DNA of 64,000 nt from Streptosporangium album (GCF_014203795.1 NZ_JACHJU010000006.1:369885-433884); one strand, 5' to 3'; shown: positions 42,858 to 51,374, numbered from the stretch's first letter. Notes: a model not told the origin generated them from the sequence alone. Numbers and translations: made by a program.

Positions 42858-43763
42858 ATGTCTCCGGCTCCGAGCGCCAGGGGAACCGTGCCCTTCGGCG
42901 AGTACAAGACGTGGTACCGGGTCACCGGTGACCTGCGTTCCGGCAAGGCACCACTGGTCGTGGCGCACGGCGGCCCCGGCAGCACCCACGACTACCTGCT
43001 GAACCTGTCCGGCCTCGCCGCGTCGGGCCACGCGGTCGTCCACTACGACCAGCTCGGCAACGGAGGCTCCACGCGCCTGCCCGGCCGTGACACCGGCTTC
43101 TGGACGGTCCAGCTGTTCCTGGACGAGCTGGACAACCTGCTCCGGCATCTGGGGATCGCCGGCGGGTACGTGCTGTTCGGCCACTCGTGGGGCGGCATGC
43201 TGGCCGCCAAGCACGCCGCGGCGGCGCCCGCGGGGCTGCGCGGTCTGGTCATCGCGAACTCGCCCGCCTCCTACCCGCTGTGGCTGCAGGAGATGAAGGT
43301 GCTCCGCGAGCAGCTGCCGCCGGAGGTGGACGCGACGCTCCACCGGCACGAGACGGCCGGCACGACCGACACCGACGAGTACTTCGCGGCCATGCGGATC
43401 TTCTATGACAAACACGTGTGCCGGGTCCTTCCGTGGCCGCGTGACTTCTTCGCCTCCTTCATGGAGATCCACCACGAGCCCACCGTCTACCACGCCATGA
43501 ACGGGCCGACCGAGTTCCACGTGATCGGCTCGCTGCGCGACTGGTCGGTGGAGGACTGTCTCGCGGACATCGCCGTGCCGACGCTCCTGCTGTCCGGCCG
43601 TTACGACGAGGCGACGCCGGCGACCGTACAGCCCTTCCAGGACGCCATCCCGGGCGCCCGCTGGGAGATCTTCGAGGAGTCGAGCCACGTCCCGCACCTG
43701 GAGGAGCCCGAGCGGTTCACCGAGGTGATGACGGGGTTCCTGAACGAGGTGGAGAAACGATGA
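42858..43763 (+). CDS. vinJ: Aminoacyl-macrolactam amidohydrolase, proline iminopeptidase family (VinJ homologue)
   Basis: 301 residues, alpha/beta hydrolase of the proline iminopeptidase family. VVAHGGPGSTHDYLLNLSGL forms the oxyanion region, nucleophile Ser110 is in LFGHSWGGMLA, Asp in LSGRYDEATPA, and His in EESSHVPHLEEPE. In vicenistatin biosynthesis VinJ removes the protecting aminoacyl group from the polyketide amine so that macrolactam closure can occur. ATG 42858 has AGGTGA just upstream; GTG 42849 is an alternative. It overlaps vinK by four bases. Confidence 0.88.
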   Translation: MSPAPSARGTVPFGEYKTWYRVTGDLRSGKAPLVVAHGGPGSTHDYLLNLSGLAASGHAVVHYDQLGNGGSTRLPGRDTGFWTVQLFLDELDNLLRHLGIAGGYVLFGHSWGGMLAAKHAAAAPAGLRGLVIANSPASYPLWLQEMKVLREQLPPEVDATLHRHETAGTTDTDEYFAAMRIFYDKHVCRVLPWPRDFFASFMEIHHEPTVYHAMNGPTEFHVIGSLRDWSVEDCLADIAVPTLLLSGRYDEATPATVQPFQDAIPGARWEIFEESSHVPHLEEPERFTEVMTGFLNEVEKR

Positions 43764-44719
43764 CAGGGGAGTTCAGGGCCGAGACCGCCTTCGTGTTCCC
43801 GGGCATGGGCCCGTCCAACTTCGCGGACGTCGGCAGGTTCATGGTCATCAATCCGTTCGCCCGGCGGCTGGTGGCGGTCGCCGACGAGCGGCTCGGCTAC
43901 TCGCTCGTCGACCGCTTCCGGGAGACGGAGGGCGACTACAGCGAGTTCGCCCAGGTCGCCTTCCTCGTCAACTGCGTCGCCCTGGCGCAGTGGGCCGAGC
44001 ACGCGCTCGGCGTGGAGCCCGACGTCTGCACCGGCCCGAGCTTCGGGGAGAAGGCGGCCACGGCGTACACCGGCGCGCTGCCGTTGTCGGAGGCCGTCTG
44101 GATGACCGCGCGGCTCGCCCGGTGCATGGACGAGTACTTCAGCCGCGAGCACCGGGACGTGGTGACGCACTCGTTCGTACGGGCCCACGCCGACCGGCTG
44201 GGGGAGCTGCTGGCCGAGCTGGACGACCGCGGCGAGTGGTACGACATCTCCTGTTACATAGACGACGACTTCTTCATGCTCTCGCTGCGCGAGCGCAACC
44301 TCGAGTGGCTGGAGCGGCGGCTGCGCGGCATGGGCGCCATGTCGCTGTACACGATGCGCCCGCCGATGCATTCGAGCGCCTTCGGCCCGTTGCGCCGCAA
44401 GGCGGAGGACGAGGTCTTCGGCAGGCTGGAGTTCTCCGACCCGAGGCTCCCCGTCATCGCCGACCAGGACGGGTCGGTGGTGACCACCGCGGAGGGGATG
44501 CGCACCATGCTGCTGGACGGCTTCGTCCGCCCGCTCCGCTGGCCGGACGTGGTGGCTTCGATGAAGCGGCTCGGGGTGACCAAGGTCTGCGTCTCCGGCC
44601 CGGACAGCCTGTTCGGCCGGGTGGGGTGCACGAGGCGGAACTTCGAGGTCGTCGCGGTCAATCCGAGGCTCGCACTGCGGCCCCGGCCCCGTGTCGGGGC
44701 CGGGGCCGGTGCGGCCTAG
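43760..44719 (+). CDS. vinK: Dipeptidyl acyltransferase (VinK homologue)
   Basis: 319 residues, a free-standing AT-fold enzyme. The N-terminal FVFPGMGPSNFADVGRFM replaces the usual FxGQG; the nucleophile Ser94 sits in TGPSFGEKAA, where malonyl-ATs have GHSxG, and MRPPMHSSAFGPLR carries the His. In the vicenistatin route VinK moves the aminoacyl-3-aminoisobutyryl dipeptide from VinL to the PKS loading ACP. The changed GPSFG motif and the absence of malonyl-type motifs fit this unusual substrate. The last 14 residues are an Arg/Pro then Gly/Ala low-complexity tail. Confidence 0.88.
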   Translation: MTGEFRAETAFVFPGMGPSNFADVGRFMVINPFARRLVAVADERLGYSLVDRFRETEGDYSEFAQVAFLVNCVALAQWAEHALGVEPDVCTGPSFGEKAATAYTGALPLSEAVWMTARLARCMDEYFSREHRDVVTHSFVRAHADRLGELLAELDDRGEWYDISCYIDDDFFMLSLRERNLEWLERRLRGMGAMSLYTMRPPMHSSAFGPLRRKAEDEVFGRLEFSDPRLPVIADQDGSVVTTAEGMRTMLLDGFVRPLRWPDVVASMKRLGVTKVCVSGPDSLFGRVGCTRRNFEVVAVNPRLALRPRPRVGAGAGAA

Positions 44720-44732
44720 GTACGTCGGCGGC

Positions 44733-44981
44733 TCAGCCGACCGGCTCGCGGACGGTGGTGAGCGCGTTCCACAGCAGGCTGGGGGTCGCGAAGGTGTCCA
44801 GGGTCAGCGCGTCGTCCCGGAAGCGGACGTCGTACGAGCTCTCCAGCGTGGCGAGCAGTTCCACCATTCCAAGCGAGTCGAGCCCGAAATCGCGGAGGCC
44901 CGCATCTTCCTCAAGCTTCTCGTCAGCCGGGAGAAACGGCAGAAGCGGGCGGAGGATTTCCTCGAACTGCTGATCCCACAT
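44733..44981 (-). CDS. vinL: Free-standing acyl carrier protein (VinL homologue)
   Basis: 82 residues with the phosphopantetheine Ser36 in FGLDSLGMVELL, an acidic helix II surface and no other domain. VinL carries 3-methylaspartate, the decarboxylated beta-amino acid and the capped dipeptide while VinN, VinO, VinM and VinK act. The gene is on the minus strand, facing against its partner genes, with its own GGAG ribosome site. The 93-base gap to vinM carries a paired GGGGTT motif 60 bases from its start. Confidence 0.88.
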   Translation of the reverse strand: MWDQQFEEILRPLLPFLPADEKLEEDAGLRDFGLDSLGMVELLATLESSYDVRFRDDALTLDTFATPSLLWNALTTVREPVG

Positions 44982-45039
44982 GATGGCTCCTATCTTTCCA
45001 ATTTATTGTTGAATTTATCGGCGCAGGGCATTTCCGGTA

Positions 45040-45056
45040 ACCCCAGATAAACCCCT
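45040..45056. promoter_or_regulatory. 11-bp-spaced AACCCC direct repeat between vinL and vinM
   Basis: AACCCCAGATAAACCCC: CCCC tetrads start at 45042 and 45053, 11 bases apart. On the minus strand it reads AAGGGGTTTATCTGGGGTT towards vinL. The decamer AGGGGTTTAT is shared with the PKS promoter at 51369-51378. Confidence 0.55.
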
Positions 45057-45074
45057 TAACTGTGAGGAGGAACC

Positions 45075-46637
45075 ATGGAAGGAACTGCCGGGCACGCGCT
45101 GTACGCGCGTTTCCTGCGGGGGCTCGCCCTGTCGCCGGACGGGGTGGCGGTGCGGGTGGGCGCGGAGGAGATCACCTACGGCGACGCACATCGGCTGGCG
45201 CTCCTGTGGGCGGGTGCGCTGCTTCGGGAGGCCTCCGGCCCCCCGAAGGCCATAGGGGTGCTGGCGGCCAGGAGCGTGCAGGCCTATGTGGGGATCCTGG
45301 CCGGCCTGTACGCGGGGGTGACGGTGGTGCCGCTGCAGCCGGGATTTCCCGCGGCCCGCACCGGGCAGATGATCGACGCGGCCGGCGTGTCCGCGGTCAT
45401 CGTCGACGACCGCGGCTACGCCTTGCTGCCCGAGCTGGCGGACGGGGGGCGCGACCTGCGGGTGCTCGCACCCGGGCGTGAGCGGGCGGACGGCGCGGCC
45501 TGGGCCGAGATCCGGGTCGACGGACGGCACGCCCTCGACGGGCCGAGGCCGGTCGCCCCCTCCGACGTCGCATACGTCCTGTTCACCTCGGGTTCGACGG
45601 GCCGGCCCAAGGGGGTGACGATCACCCATGGCAACACCGACCACTACTTCCGGCTGCTGGACGCCCGGTACGACTTCACCCCCGGGGACGTCTTCTCGCA
45701 GGTCTTCGACCTGAACTTCGACTGCGCGATGTTCGACCTGTTCTGCGCCTGGGGGGCGGGGGCCACGGCGGTGGCCGTCCCTCCCGCGGCCTACCGGGAC
45801 ATGCCGTCGTTCCTGGCCGAGCAGGGGGTCACGGTGTGGTTCTCCACGCCGAGCGCCATCTCCCTGATCCGCCGGATGGGCGGTCTGGGCGTGCGCACGC
45901 TGCCGGGGCTCCGCTGGAGCTTCTTCGCCGGTGAGGCCCTGAAGTGCGAGGACGCGGCCGACTGGGAGCTGGCGGCGCCCGGGTCGGTCGTGGAGAACCT
46001 GTACGGCCCGACCGAGCTGACCATCACGGTCAGCGGCCACCGCTGGTCGGCGGAGCTGTCACCGAAGCTCGGCGTCAACGGCGTGGTCCCCATCGGCCTG
46101 GTCCATGAGGGGCACGACCACTTCCTGCTGACCGACGACGGGGAGGGGGAGGACGGGCAGGAGGGGGAGCTGTGCGTCAGCGGACCGCAGATGACCCCCG
46201 GATACCTCGATCCGGCCGACAACGAGGGACGGTTCCTGCGACGCGGCTCCCGCGACTGGTACCGCACGGGTGACCGGGTCCGGCGGACCGGGGACGGTGA
46301 GCTGGCCTATGTCGGGCGGCTGGACGCGCAGGTGCAGGTGCAGGGATTGCGCGTCGAGCTGGCGGAGGTCGACCACGCCCTGCGGGCCTGCACCGGTGTC
46401 GAGGAGGCGGTGACGGTGGGGGCGCCCGTCAGCGGCGGTGTCGAGCTGTACGCCTTCTACACCGGGAGCAGCACGCCGCCCGCGGCACTCGCCCGGGAGC
46501 TACGGAAGATCCTCCCCGCGCAGATGGTTCCCCGGCATTTCCGGCATATCTTGGAAATGCCATTGAACTCCAACCGGAAAATCGACCGCTCCGCGCTCCG
46601 GGGGCGTGCGGCCGACCTCATTGAAGGGGCTCCGTAG
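45075..46637 (+). CDS. vinM: Amino acid-ACP ligase, adenylation domain protein (VinM homologue)
   Basis: 520 residues, ANL superfamily, close in layout to D-alanine-carrier ligase (DltA). ATP-binding A3 is YVLFTSGSTGRPKGVTITHG, A5 is NLYGPTELTITVS, A7 is YRTGDRVRR, A8 is YVGRLDAQVQVQGLRVELAE, and the catalytic lysine is in SNRKIDRSALR. In vicenistatin VinM activates L-alanine and puts it on the amino group of 3-aminoisobutyryl-VinL, protecting it during chain growth. The amino acid used here is not fixed by the sequence. GAGGAGG precedes ATG 45075. No carrier domain is attached. Confidence 0.87.
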   Translation: MEGTAGHALYARFLRGLALSPDGVAVRVGAEEITYGDAHRLALLWAGALLREASGPPKAIGVLAARSVQAYVGILAGLYAGVTVVPLQPGFPAARTGQMIDAAGVSAVIVDDRGYALLPELADGGRDLRVLAPGRERADGAAWAEIRVDGRHALDGPRPVAPSDVAYVLFTSGSTGRPKGVTITHGNTDHYFRLLDARYDFTPGDVFSQVFDLNFDCAMFDLFCAWGAGATAVAVPPAAYRDMPSFLAEQGVTVWFSTPSAISLIRRMGGLGVRTLPGLRWSFFAGEALKCEDAADWELAAPGSVVENLYGPTELTITVSGHRWSAELSPKLGVNGVVPIGLVHEGHDHFLLTDDGEGEDGQEGELCVSGPQMTPGYLDPADNEGRFLRRGSRDWYRTGDRVRRTGDGELAYVGRLDAQVQVQGLRVELAEVDHALRACTGVEEAVTVGAPVSGGVELYAFYTGSSTPPAALARELRKILPAQMVPRHFRHILEMPLNSNRKIDRSALRGRAADLIEGAP

Positions 46638-46641
46638 GGGT
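46624..46641. promoter_or_regulatory. 11-bp-spaced AGGGG direct repeat before vinN
   Basis: AAGGGGCTCCGTAGGGGT: GGGG tetrads start at 46626 and 46637, 11 bases apart. It points towards vinN, 95 bases away, and overlaps the last codons of vinM. Confidence 0.5.
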
Positions 46642-46735
46642 GTAGCGCTCCTGGGCAGCGACATAGCCTTTAAAAGGGATATTTCCGCTTTTAGGTATTG
46701 GTCGTTGTCCTTTCCTCGAGGCTGTGGAGAGCTCG

Positions 46736-48271
46736 ATGGGCGTAGCACATGCGAATTCCGGGTCCGGCGTACGGCCGGGCACACTTATCCATTCCCTCCT
46801 AGACGAGGCCGCGGCCGAGGCGTCGTCCGCATCCGCGGTCCGCGACGCGACCGGCGCGTGGAACTACGCGCGGCTCGCCGCCTACAGTCACGCGGTCGGC
46901 GCGTGGCTGTACGCGCAGGGCGTCGAGCGGGGTGACCGGGTCCTGGTCCAGCTCCCCAGCAACCGGGAGACGGTCGCCCTCTTCTACGGCGTCTCCCGGC
47001 GCGGAGCGATCTTCGTGCCGATCAACCCGGCGATGAAGGCCTTCCACCTGCGCGCGGTCATCGACAACGCCGACCCCAAGCTGATCATCACCGTGGGGGA
47101 TCGGGTCGCCGCGCTGGCAGAGCTGACCTCGGTCCCGGTGCACGCCATCGAGTCGGTCTGGGCCGAGGTGGAGAACCTGGCCACGCTCGGTGTCGGTGCG
47201 GAGCCGGCCGAGGTCGTGCCGGACGACGTCGGCGTGCTGGTCTACACCTCCGGTAGCACCGCCGTCCCCAAGGCCGTGGTGTGCCCGCACGCGCAGGTGA
47301 CGTTCGCGACACGGGCGATCAACGAGGTGCTCGCCTACCGGCCCGACGACGTCGTCTTCTGCAGGTTCCCGCTGTCGTGGGACTACGGCCTCTACAAGGT
47401 GCTGCTCACCTGCGTCGGACGGTCCGAGATCGTCCTGGCCGACGGCGAATCCGACCTCGTCCTGTTCAGGCGGATGCGGGAGACCGGCGCGACCGTGGTC
47501 CCCATCGTGCCGTCACTGGCCACGATGATCGCCACCCTGGCGCGGCGCGAGACCGAGCCCCCGCCGCCGGTCCGGATGTTCACCAACACCGGGGCCGCGC
47601 TCCCGCCCTCGACGATCGAGGCGCTGCGCGCCGCGTTCCCCGGCGTGCGGGTGGTCCGCCAGTTCGGTCAGACGGAGTGCAAGCGCATCTCGATCATGCC
47701 TCCCGAGCTGGACGGCGAACGGCCCGACTCGGTCGGCCGTCCGCTGCCGGGCACCGGGGTGCTGATCCTGGACGACGCGGGGCAGCCGGTGCCCACCGGG
47801 CAGGTCGGCGAGATCGTGGCGGTCGGCCCGCACGTGATGCCCGGATACTGGCGGACCCCCGAGGTGACCGCACGCGCGTTCCGCCGCGACGAGCGGACCG
47901 GCGAGCCGCGCCTGCACACCGGTGACTACGGCTCCCTCGACGAGGACGGCTACCTCTACTTCGAGGGCCGCCGCGACGACATGTTCAAGCGCAAGGGGAT
48001 CCGGATGAGCACCCTGGAGATCGAGGCGGCGGCGATGGACCTGCCCGGGGTGCGGGCGGCCGCGGTGCTGCCCCCGACCGCGCAGCGCGATCTCGCGCTG
48101 TGTGTGGAGACCGAGCTGGCGCCCCACGTCGTCCTGCGGGAGCTGTCCCGGCGCCTGGAGGCGGCCAAGGTGCCCGCGCTGTGCCGTACCGTCACCGACC
48201 TCCCCCTCACCCTTCACGGCAAGAACGAGAGGGCCAAGCTGGCCGAGCTCTTCGATGGGAGTCTCCGATGA
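46736..48271 (+). CDS. vinN: 3-Methylaspartate-ACP ligase (VinN homologue)
   Basis: 511 residues, ANL superfamily. A3 is VYTSGSTAVPKAVVCPH, A5-equivalent FGQTECKRISIM, A7 LHTGDYGSLDE, A8 FEGRRDDMFKRKGIRMS, and the catalytic lysine is in HGKNERAKL. In VinN, as I recall from the crystal structure, Asp230 binds the beta-amino group and Lys330-Arg331 bind the side carboxylate. Here Asp216 in SWDYGLY and Lys316-Arg317 in TECKRIS have exactly the same spacing, supporting (2S,3S)-3-methylaspartate. ATG 46736 with GGAGAG upstream is preferred to GTG 46724. It overlaps vinO by four bases. Confidence 0.92.
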   Translation: MGVAHANSGSGVRPGTLIHSLLDEAAAEASSASAVRDATGAWNYARLAAYSHAVGAWLYAQGVERGDRVLVQLPSNRETVALFYGVSRRGAIFVPINPAMKAFHLRAVIDNADPKLIITVGDRVAALAELTSVPVHAIESVWAEVENLATLGVGAEPAEVVPDDVGVLVYTSGSTAVPKAVVCPHAQVTFATRAINEVLAYRPDDVVFCRFPLSWDYGLYKVLLTCVGRSEIVLADGESDLVLFRRMRETGATVVPIVPSLATMIATLARRETEPPPPVRMFTNTGAALPPSTIEALRAAFPGVRVVRQFGQTECKRISIMPPELDGERPDSVGRPLPGTGVLILDDAGQPVPTGQVGEIVAVGPHVMPGYWRTPEVTARAFRRDERTGEPRLHTGDYGSLDEDGYLYFEGRRDDMFKRKGIRMSTLEIEAAAMDLPGVRAAAVLPPTAQRDLALCVETELAPHVVLRELSRRLEAAKVPALCRTVTDLPLTLHGKNERAKLAELFDGSLR

Positions 48272-49506
48272 TCGACTACGACGGGCTCGCCGCTCGGTTC
48301 GGCACCCCGCTGTACGTCTACGACCTCGACCGCGTCGCCGCGGCGAGACGCGACCTGTTCGACACACTGCCGGAGGGCTTCGCGCTCTTCTACGCGGTCA
48401 AGGCCAACCCGCATCCCGACGTGCTGCGCACGATGCGGGAGGACGCCGGCCGCCGCTGCCGGGTGGAGATCAGCTCGACCGGGGAACTGGCCGCCGCCTT
48501 GACGGCCGGGTTCACCGGCGCCGACTGCCTCTACACCGGGCCCGGCAAGACGACGGGGGAGCTGCACGAGGCCATCGGCGAGGGCGTCCGGACGTTCTCG
48601 GCGGAGTCCCTCACCGACCTGCGGCGGATCGGCGCCGTGGCGGGCACCCACGGGGTCGTGGCCGAGTGCCTGCTCCGGATCAACAGCGCCACGTCGAGTT
48701 CCTCGACCAGCATCCGCATGACCGGCACCCCCTCGCAGTTCGGGTTCGACAGCGAGTCGCTGGCGGAGGTCATGCCCGAGCTGGTGAGCACGCCCGGCAC
48801 GCGCATCGCCGGGGCGCACCTGTTCTCGCTGAGCAACGCCAAGGACGAGGAGAGCCTCACGGCCGAGCTGCAGCACACCGTCACCGTGGCGGCCCGGCTC
48901 CAGCAGGAGACGGGCGTGCCGATGGACTTCCTCGACATCGGCGGCGGGTTCTCGGCGCCGTACGCCGTCCCCGGTGAACGGCCGCGCTACGGCAAGCTCC
49001 GCGGCGAGCTGGAGGCCGCGCTGGACACGCACTTCCCGCACTGGCGGGAGGGCGCCCCCGAGGTCGCCTGCGAGTCCGGCCGTTACCTGGCCGGTGACTG
49101 CGGCATGCTGCTGAGCGAGGTCGTCAACATCAAGGAGAGCCGGGGCAGGAAGTTCGTCATCCTGGACGCCGGCATCAACACCTTCGGCGGTATGGCGGGC
49201 CTCGGCCGGCTCCTGCCGCCCGCCGTACGGCTCGTCCATCCGGCCGGGCCCGCGGAGGAGGTGGCCAGCCTCGTCGGTCCCCTCTGCACACCCGGAGACA
49301 TCATCGGCCGGGAGGTCAAGCTCCCCCCGCTGAAGATCGGTGACGTCGTCGCCATCCCCAACGCCGGAGCCTACGGGGTCACCTCCAGCCTGCTGATGTT
49401 CCTCGGCAGGCCGGCACCCGTCGAGGTGACGGTCCGCGGCGGCGAGATCGTCTCCGTCTCGCGGCTCGGACACGAGCGCGCCTACGGATCGGCCGCCGAG
49501 AGATGA
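48268..49506 (+). CDS. vinO: PLP-dependent 3-methylaspartyl-ACP decarboxylase (VinO homologue)
   Basis: 412 residues, fold III PLP decarboxylase (ornithine/DAP type). PLP lysine is Lys45 in FYAVKANPHPD; the phosphate-binding glycines are in FLDIGGGFSAPY; the C-terminal barrel has CESGRYLAGDCG. Instead of the free amino acid, VinO works on 3-methylaspartate bound to VinL and gives 3-aminoisobutyryl-ACP. The order vinN-vinO-vinH-vinI with four-base overlaps keeps the whole starter pathway on one message. Confidence 0.9.
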   Translation: MIDYDGLAARFGTPLYVYDLDRVAAARRDLFDTLPEGFALFYAVKANPHPDVLRTMREDAGRRCRVEISSTGELAAALTAGFTGADCLYTGPGKTTGELHEAIGEGVRTFSAESLTDLRRIGAVAGTHGVVAECLLRINSATSSSSTSIRMTGTPSQFGFDSESLAEVMPELVSTPGTRIAGAHLFSLSNAKDEESLTAELQHTVTVAARLQQETGVPMDFLDIGGGFSAPYAVPGERPRYGKLRGELEAALDTHFPHWREGAPEVACESGRYLAGDCGMLLSEVVNIKESRGRKFVILDAGINTFGGMAGLGRLLPPAVRLVHPAGPAEEVASLVGPLCTPGDIIGREVKLPPLKIGDVVAIPNAGAYGVTSSLLMFLGRPAPVEVTVRGGEIVSVSRLGHERAYGSAAER

Positions 49507-49988
49507 ACGAGTACGCGGAACTGTCCTCCGACCTCGCGGACGCCGCCGTCGACTACTCCCCGGAGGGACGCGGGCGGACCGTGGTCGTCACCAGCCTGGC
49601 GTCCGACTCCCACACCTGGAATCTCGTCTTCCTCCAGCTGTTCCTGGAGGAGCTCGGCTACGACGTGGTGAACCTCGGCCCCTGCGTGCCCGACGAGCTG
49701 CTCGTCGAGGAGTGCCGCGCGCGCCGTCCTGACCTGGTCGTCGTCAGCAGCGTCAACGGCCATGGCTACCAGGAGGGTCTGCGGGTCATCCGGGAGCTGC
49801 GGGCACACGGGGAACTGGTGGACCTGCCCATGGCGATCGGCGGGAAGCTCGGGGTCGGCGGGGCGCAGGACACCCGGTACGCCGAGGAGCTGATGGTGGC
49901 GGGATTCGACCTGGTCATCGAGGAGGGCGCGGGCACGAGCGCCTTCCGGCACTTCATCGAATCACTGCCGCAGAGGGCCCTGCCATGA
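49503..49988 (+). CDS. vinH: Glutamate mutase small subunit-like, B12-binding (VinH homologue)
   Basis: 161 residues, B12-binding flavodoxin fold. The expected DxHxxG motif appears as DSHTWN: the cobalt-ligand His is kept but the last Gly is Asn. The following VVVSSVNGHG and MAIGGKLGVGG segments match the SxL and GG parts of the cofactor site. With VinI it rearranges glutamate to 3-methylaspartate using adenosylcobalamin. It overlaps vinO and vinI by four bases each. The family member is of the secondary-metabolism type rather than the clostridial fermentation type. Confidence 0.88.
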   Translation: MNEYAELSSDLADAAVDYSPEGRGRTVVVTSLASDSHTWNLVFLQLFLEELGYDVVNLGPCVPDELLVEECRARRPDLVVVSSVNGHGYQEGLRVIRELRAHGELVDLPMAIGGKLGVGGAQDTRYAEELMVAGFDLVIEEGAGTSAFRHFIESLPQRALP

Positions 49989-51370
49989 ACGAGATCGTGC
50001 CCTCCTCGGGGCGGGCCGTGTCGCGGCGGGAACGGGGCGGCTTCGGCGACTTCGTCCTGCGCACCCACGCCTCGGGCGGGCTCGTCGTGCAGCCGCGCAT
50101 GGGGTTCAGCGATCCGGACGAGATGCGGACCGGCCTGATCGCCACGAAGGAGGCGTCCGCGACCACCGTCGGTACGCTGACGCTCGACAGCTACACCAGG
50201 GTGGGGGACCGGGAGGCGGCGCGCAGGGCGCTGCGGGCCGGTCTCCGGCTCAACGGATACCCGATCGTGGAGCATGGCGCGGAGCTGACCCGGCTGGTGC
50301 TCAACGGCGTCCGGGGGCCCGGCTTCCCGGTCCAGGTCCGCCATGGCTCGGCCACACCGCTGAACATCTTCGCCTCCCTCATCGAGGCGGGGCTCGACGC
50401 CACCGAAGGCGGCCCGGTCTCCTACTGCCTGCCGTACGGGCGCGTGCCGCTGGCCGAGTCGGTGCGCAACTGGGCCCGGTGCAGCGAGATCTTCGCACGG
50501 CTGCGCGAGACCGGCAGGGAACCGCACCTGGAGACGTTCGGCGGGTGCATGCTGGGGCAGCTCTGCCCGCCGAGCCAGCTCGTCGCCATCAGCGTTCTGG
50601 AGGCGCTGTTCTTCTACCGGTACGGCCTGCGGAGCCTCTCGGCCAGTTACGCCCAGCAGACGGACCCCGCGCAGGATCGAGAGGCGATCTTCGCACTGCG
50701 GAGGCTCTGCGCGGAGCTGCTGCCCGAGGCGGACTGGCACGTCGTCGTCTACGCCTACATGGGTGTCTATCCGACCACTCCCGAGGGATCCTACAAGCTG
50801 CTGGCCCGTGCGGCGGAGCTCGCCGTCGCGACGCATTCGGAGCGGCTGATCGTCAAGACGGTCGCGGAGGCGCACCGCATCCCCACCGTCGCCGAGAACG
50901 TCGCCGCGCTGGAGTACGCCGCCGCGGTGGCGGCCATGGCCCGGCCGGCCCGCGGCCCCTCCCTGACCGAGGACACCCAGACCTATGTGGAGGCACGCAC
51001 GCTCGTCAACGCCGTGCTGAACCTCGATCCCGACATCGGGCGCGCGCTGCTGCGCGCCTTCCAGCACGGTTATCTGGACATCCCTTACTGCGTTCATCCG
51101 GACAACAGGGGACAGACCCGCAGCTACATCGACGGTGACGGCTGGTTGCGGTGGGCCGAGATCGGATCCCTGCCCCTGTCGCACGTCGTCAAGGGCACTC
51201 AGCCGCGGGCGATGACCTCGGCCGGACTGCTCGACGCGCTCTCGTACGTGCAGCGGAAATTCGACGGCGCGGCCCCGTCCGCCATCAGGCGGAACGACCT
51301 GCGGGGGAAATCGGGCCACATGATGCTCGCACGGAGCCCCGCGGTGAACCCGGGCTCTGGGGTGAGCTAG
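49985..51370 (+). CDS. vinI: Glutamate mutase large subunit-like, GlmE (VinI homologue)
   Basis: 461 residues, TIM-barrel catalytic subunit. Typical stretches are GGLVVQPRMGFSDPDEMRTG, FPVQVRHGSATPLNIFASLI, FEAGIST-like region TEGGPVSYCLPYGRVPLAES, and ISVLEALFFYRYGLRSLSAS. With VinH it makes L-threo-3-methylaspartate, the starter precursor. Clostridial GlmE is about 480 residues, so the length is normal. The C-terminus (residues after about 400) is more divergent. Its last codons overlap the first half of the GGGG repeat in front of the PKS. Confidence 0.9.
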   Translation: MNEIVPSSGRAVSRRERGGFGDFVLRTHASGGLVVQPRMGFSDPDEMRTGLIATKEASATTVGTLTLDSYTRVGDREAARRALRAGLRLNGYPIVEHGAELTRLVLNGVRGPGFPVQVRHGSATPLNIFASLIEAGLDATEGGPVSYCLPYGRVPLAESVRNWARCSEIFARLRETGREPHLETFGGCMLGQLCPPSQLVAISVLEALFFYRYGLRSLSASYAQQTDPAQDREAIFALRRLCAELLPEADWHVVVYAYMGVYPTTPEGSYKLLARAAELAVATHSERLIVKTVAEAHRIPTVAENVAALEYAAAVAAMARPARGPSLTEDTQTYVEARTLVNAVLNLDPDIGRALLRAFQHGYLDIPYCVHPDNRGQTRSYIDGDGWLRWAEIGSLPLSHVVKGTQPRAMTSAGLLDALSYVQRKFDGAAPSAIRRNDLRGKSGHMMLARSPAVNPGSGVS

Positions 51371-51374
51371 GGGT
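51359..51374. promoter_or_regulatory. 11-bp-spaced GGGGT direct repeat before the PKS genes
   Basis: GGGGTGAGCTAGGGGT: tetrads start at 51359 and 51370, 11 bases apart, oriented towards the PKS whose start is 146 bases downstream. The 149-base AT-rich gap that follows (51371-51519) should hold the PKS promoter. Confidence 0.55.

Noticed and set aside
49503..51370. Glutamate mutase genes considered as part of glutamate fermentation
   Set aside because: No methylaspartate ammonia-lyase or citramalate genes are present; the pair is translationally coupled to vinN and vinO, which consume 3-methylaspartate for PKS priming.
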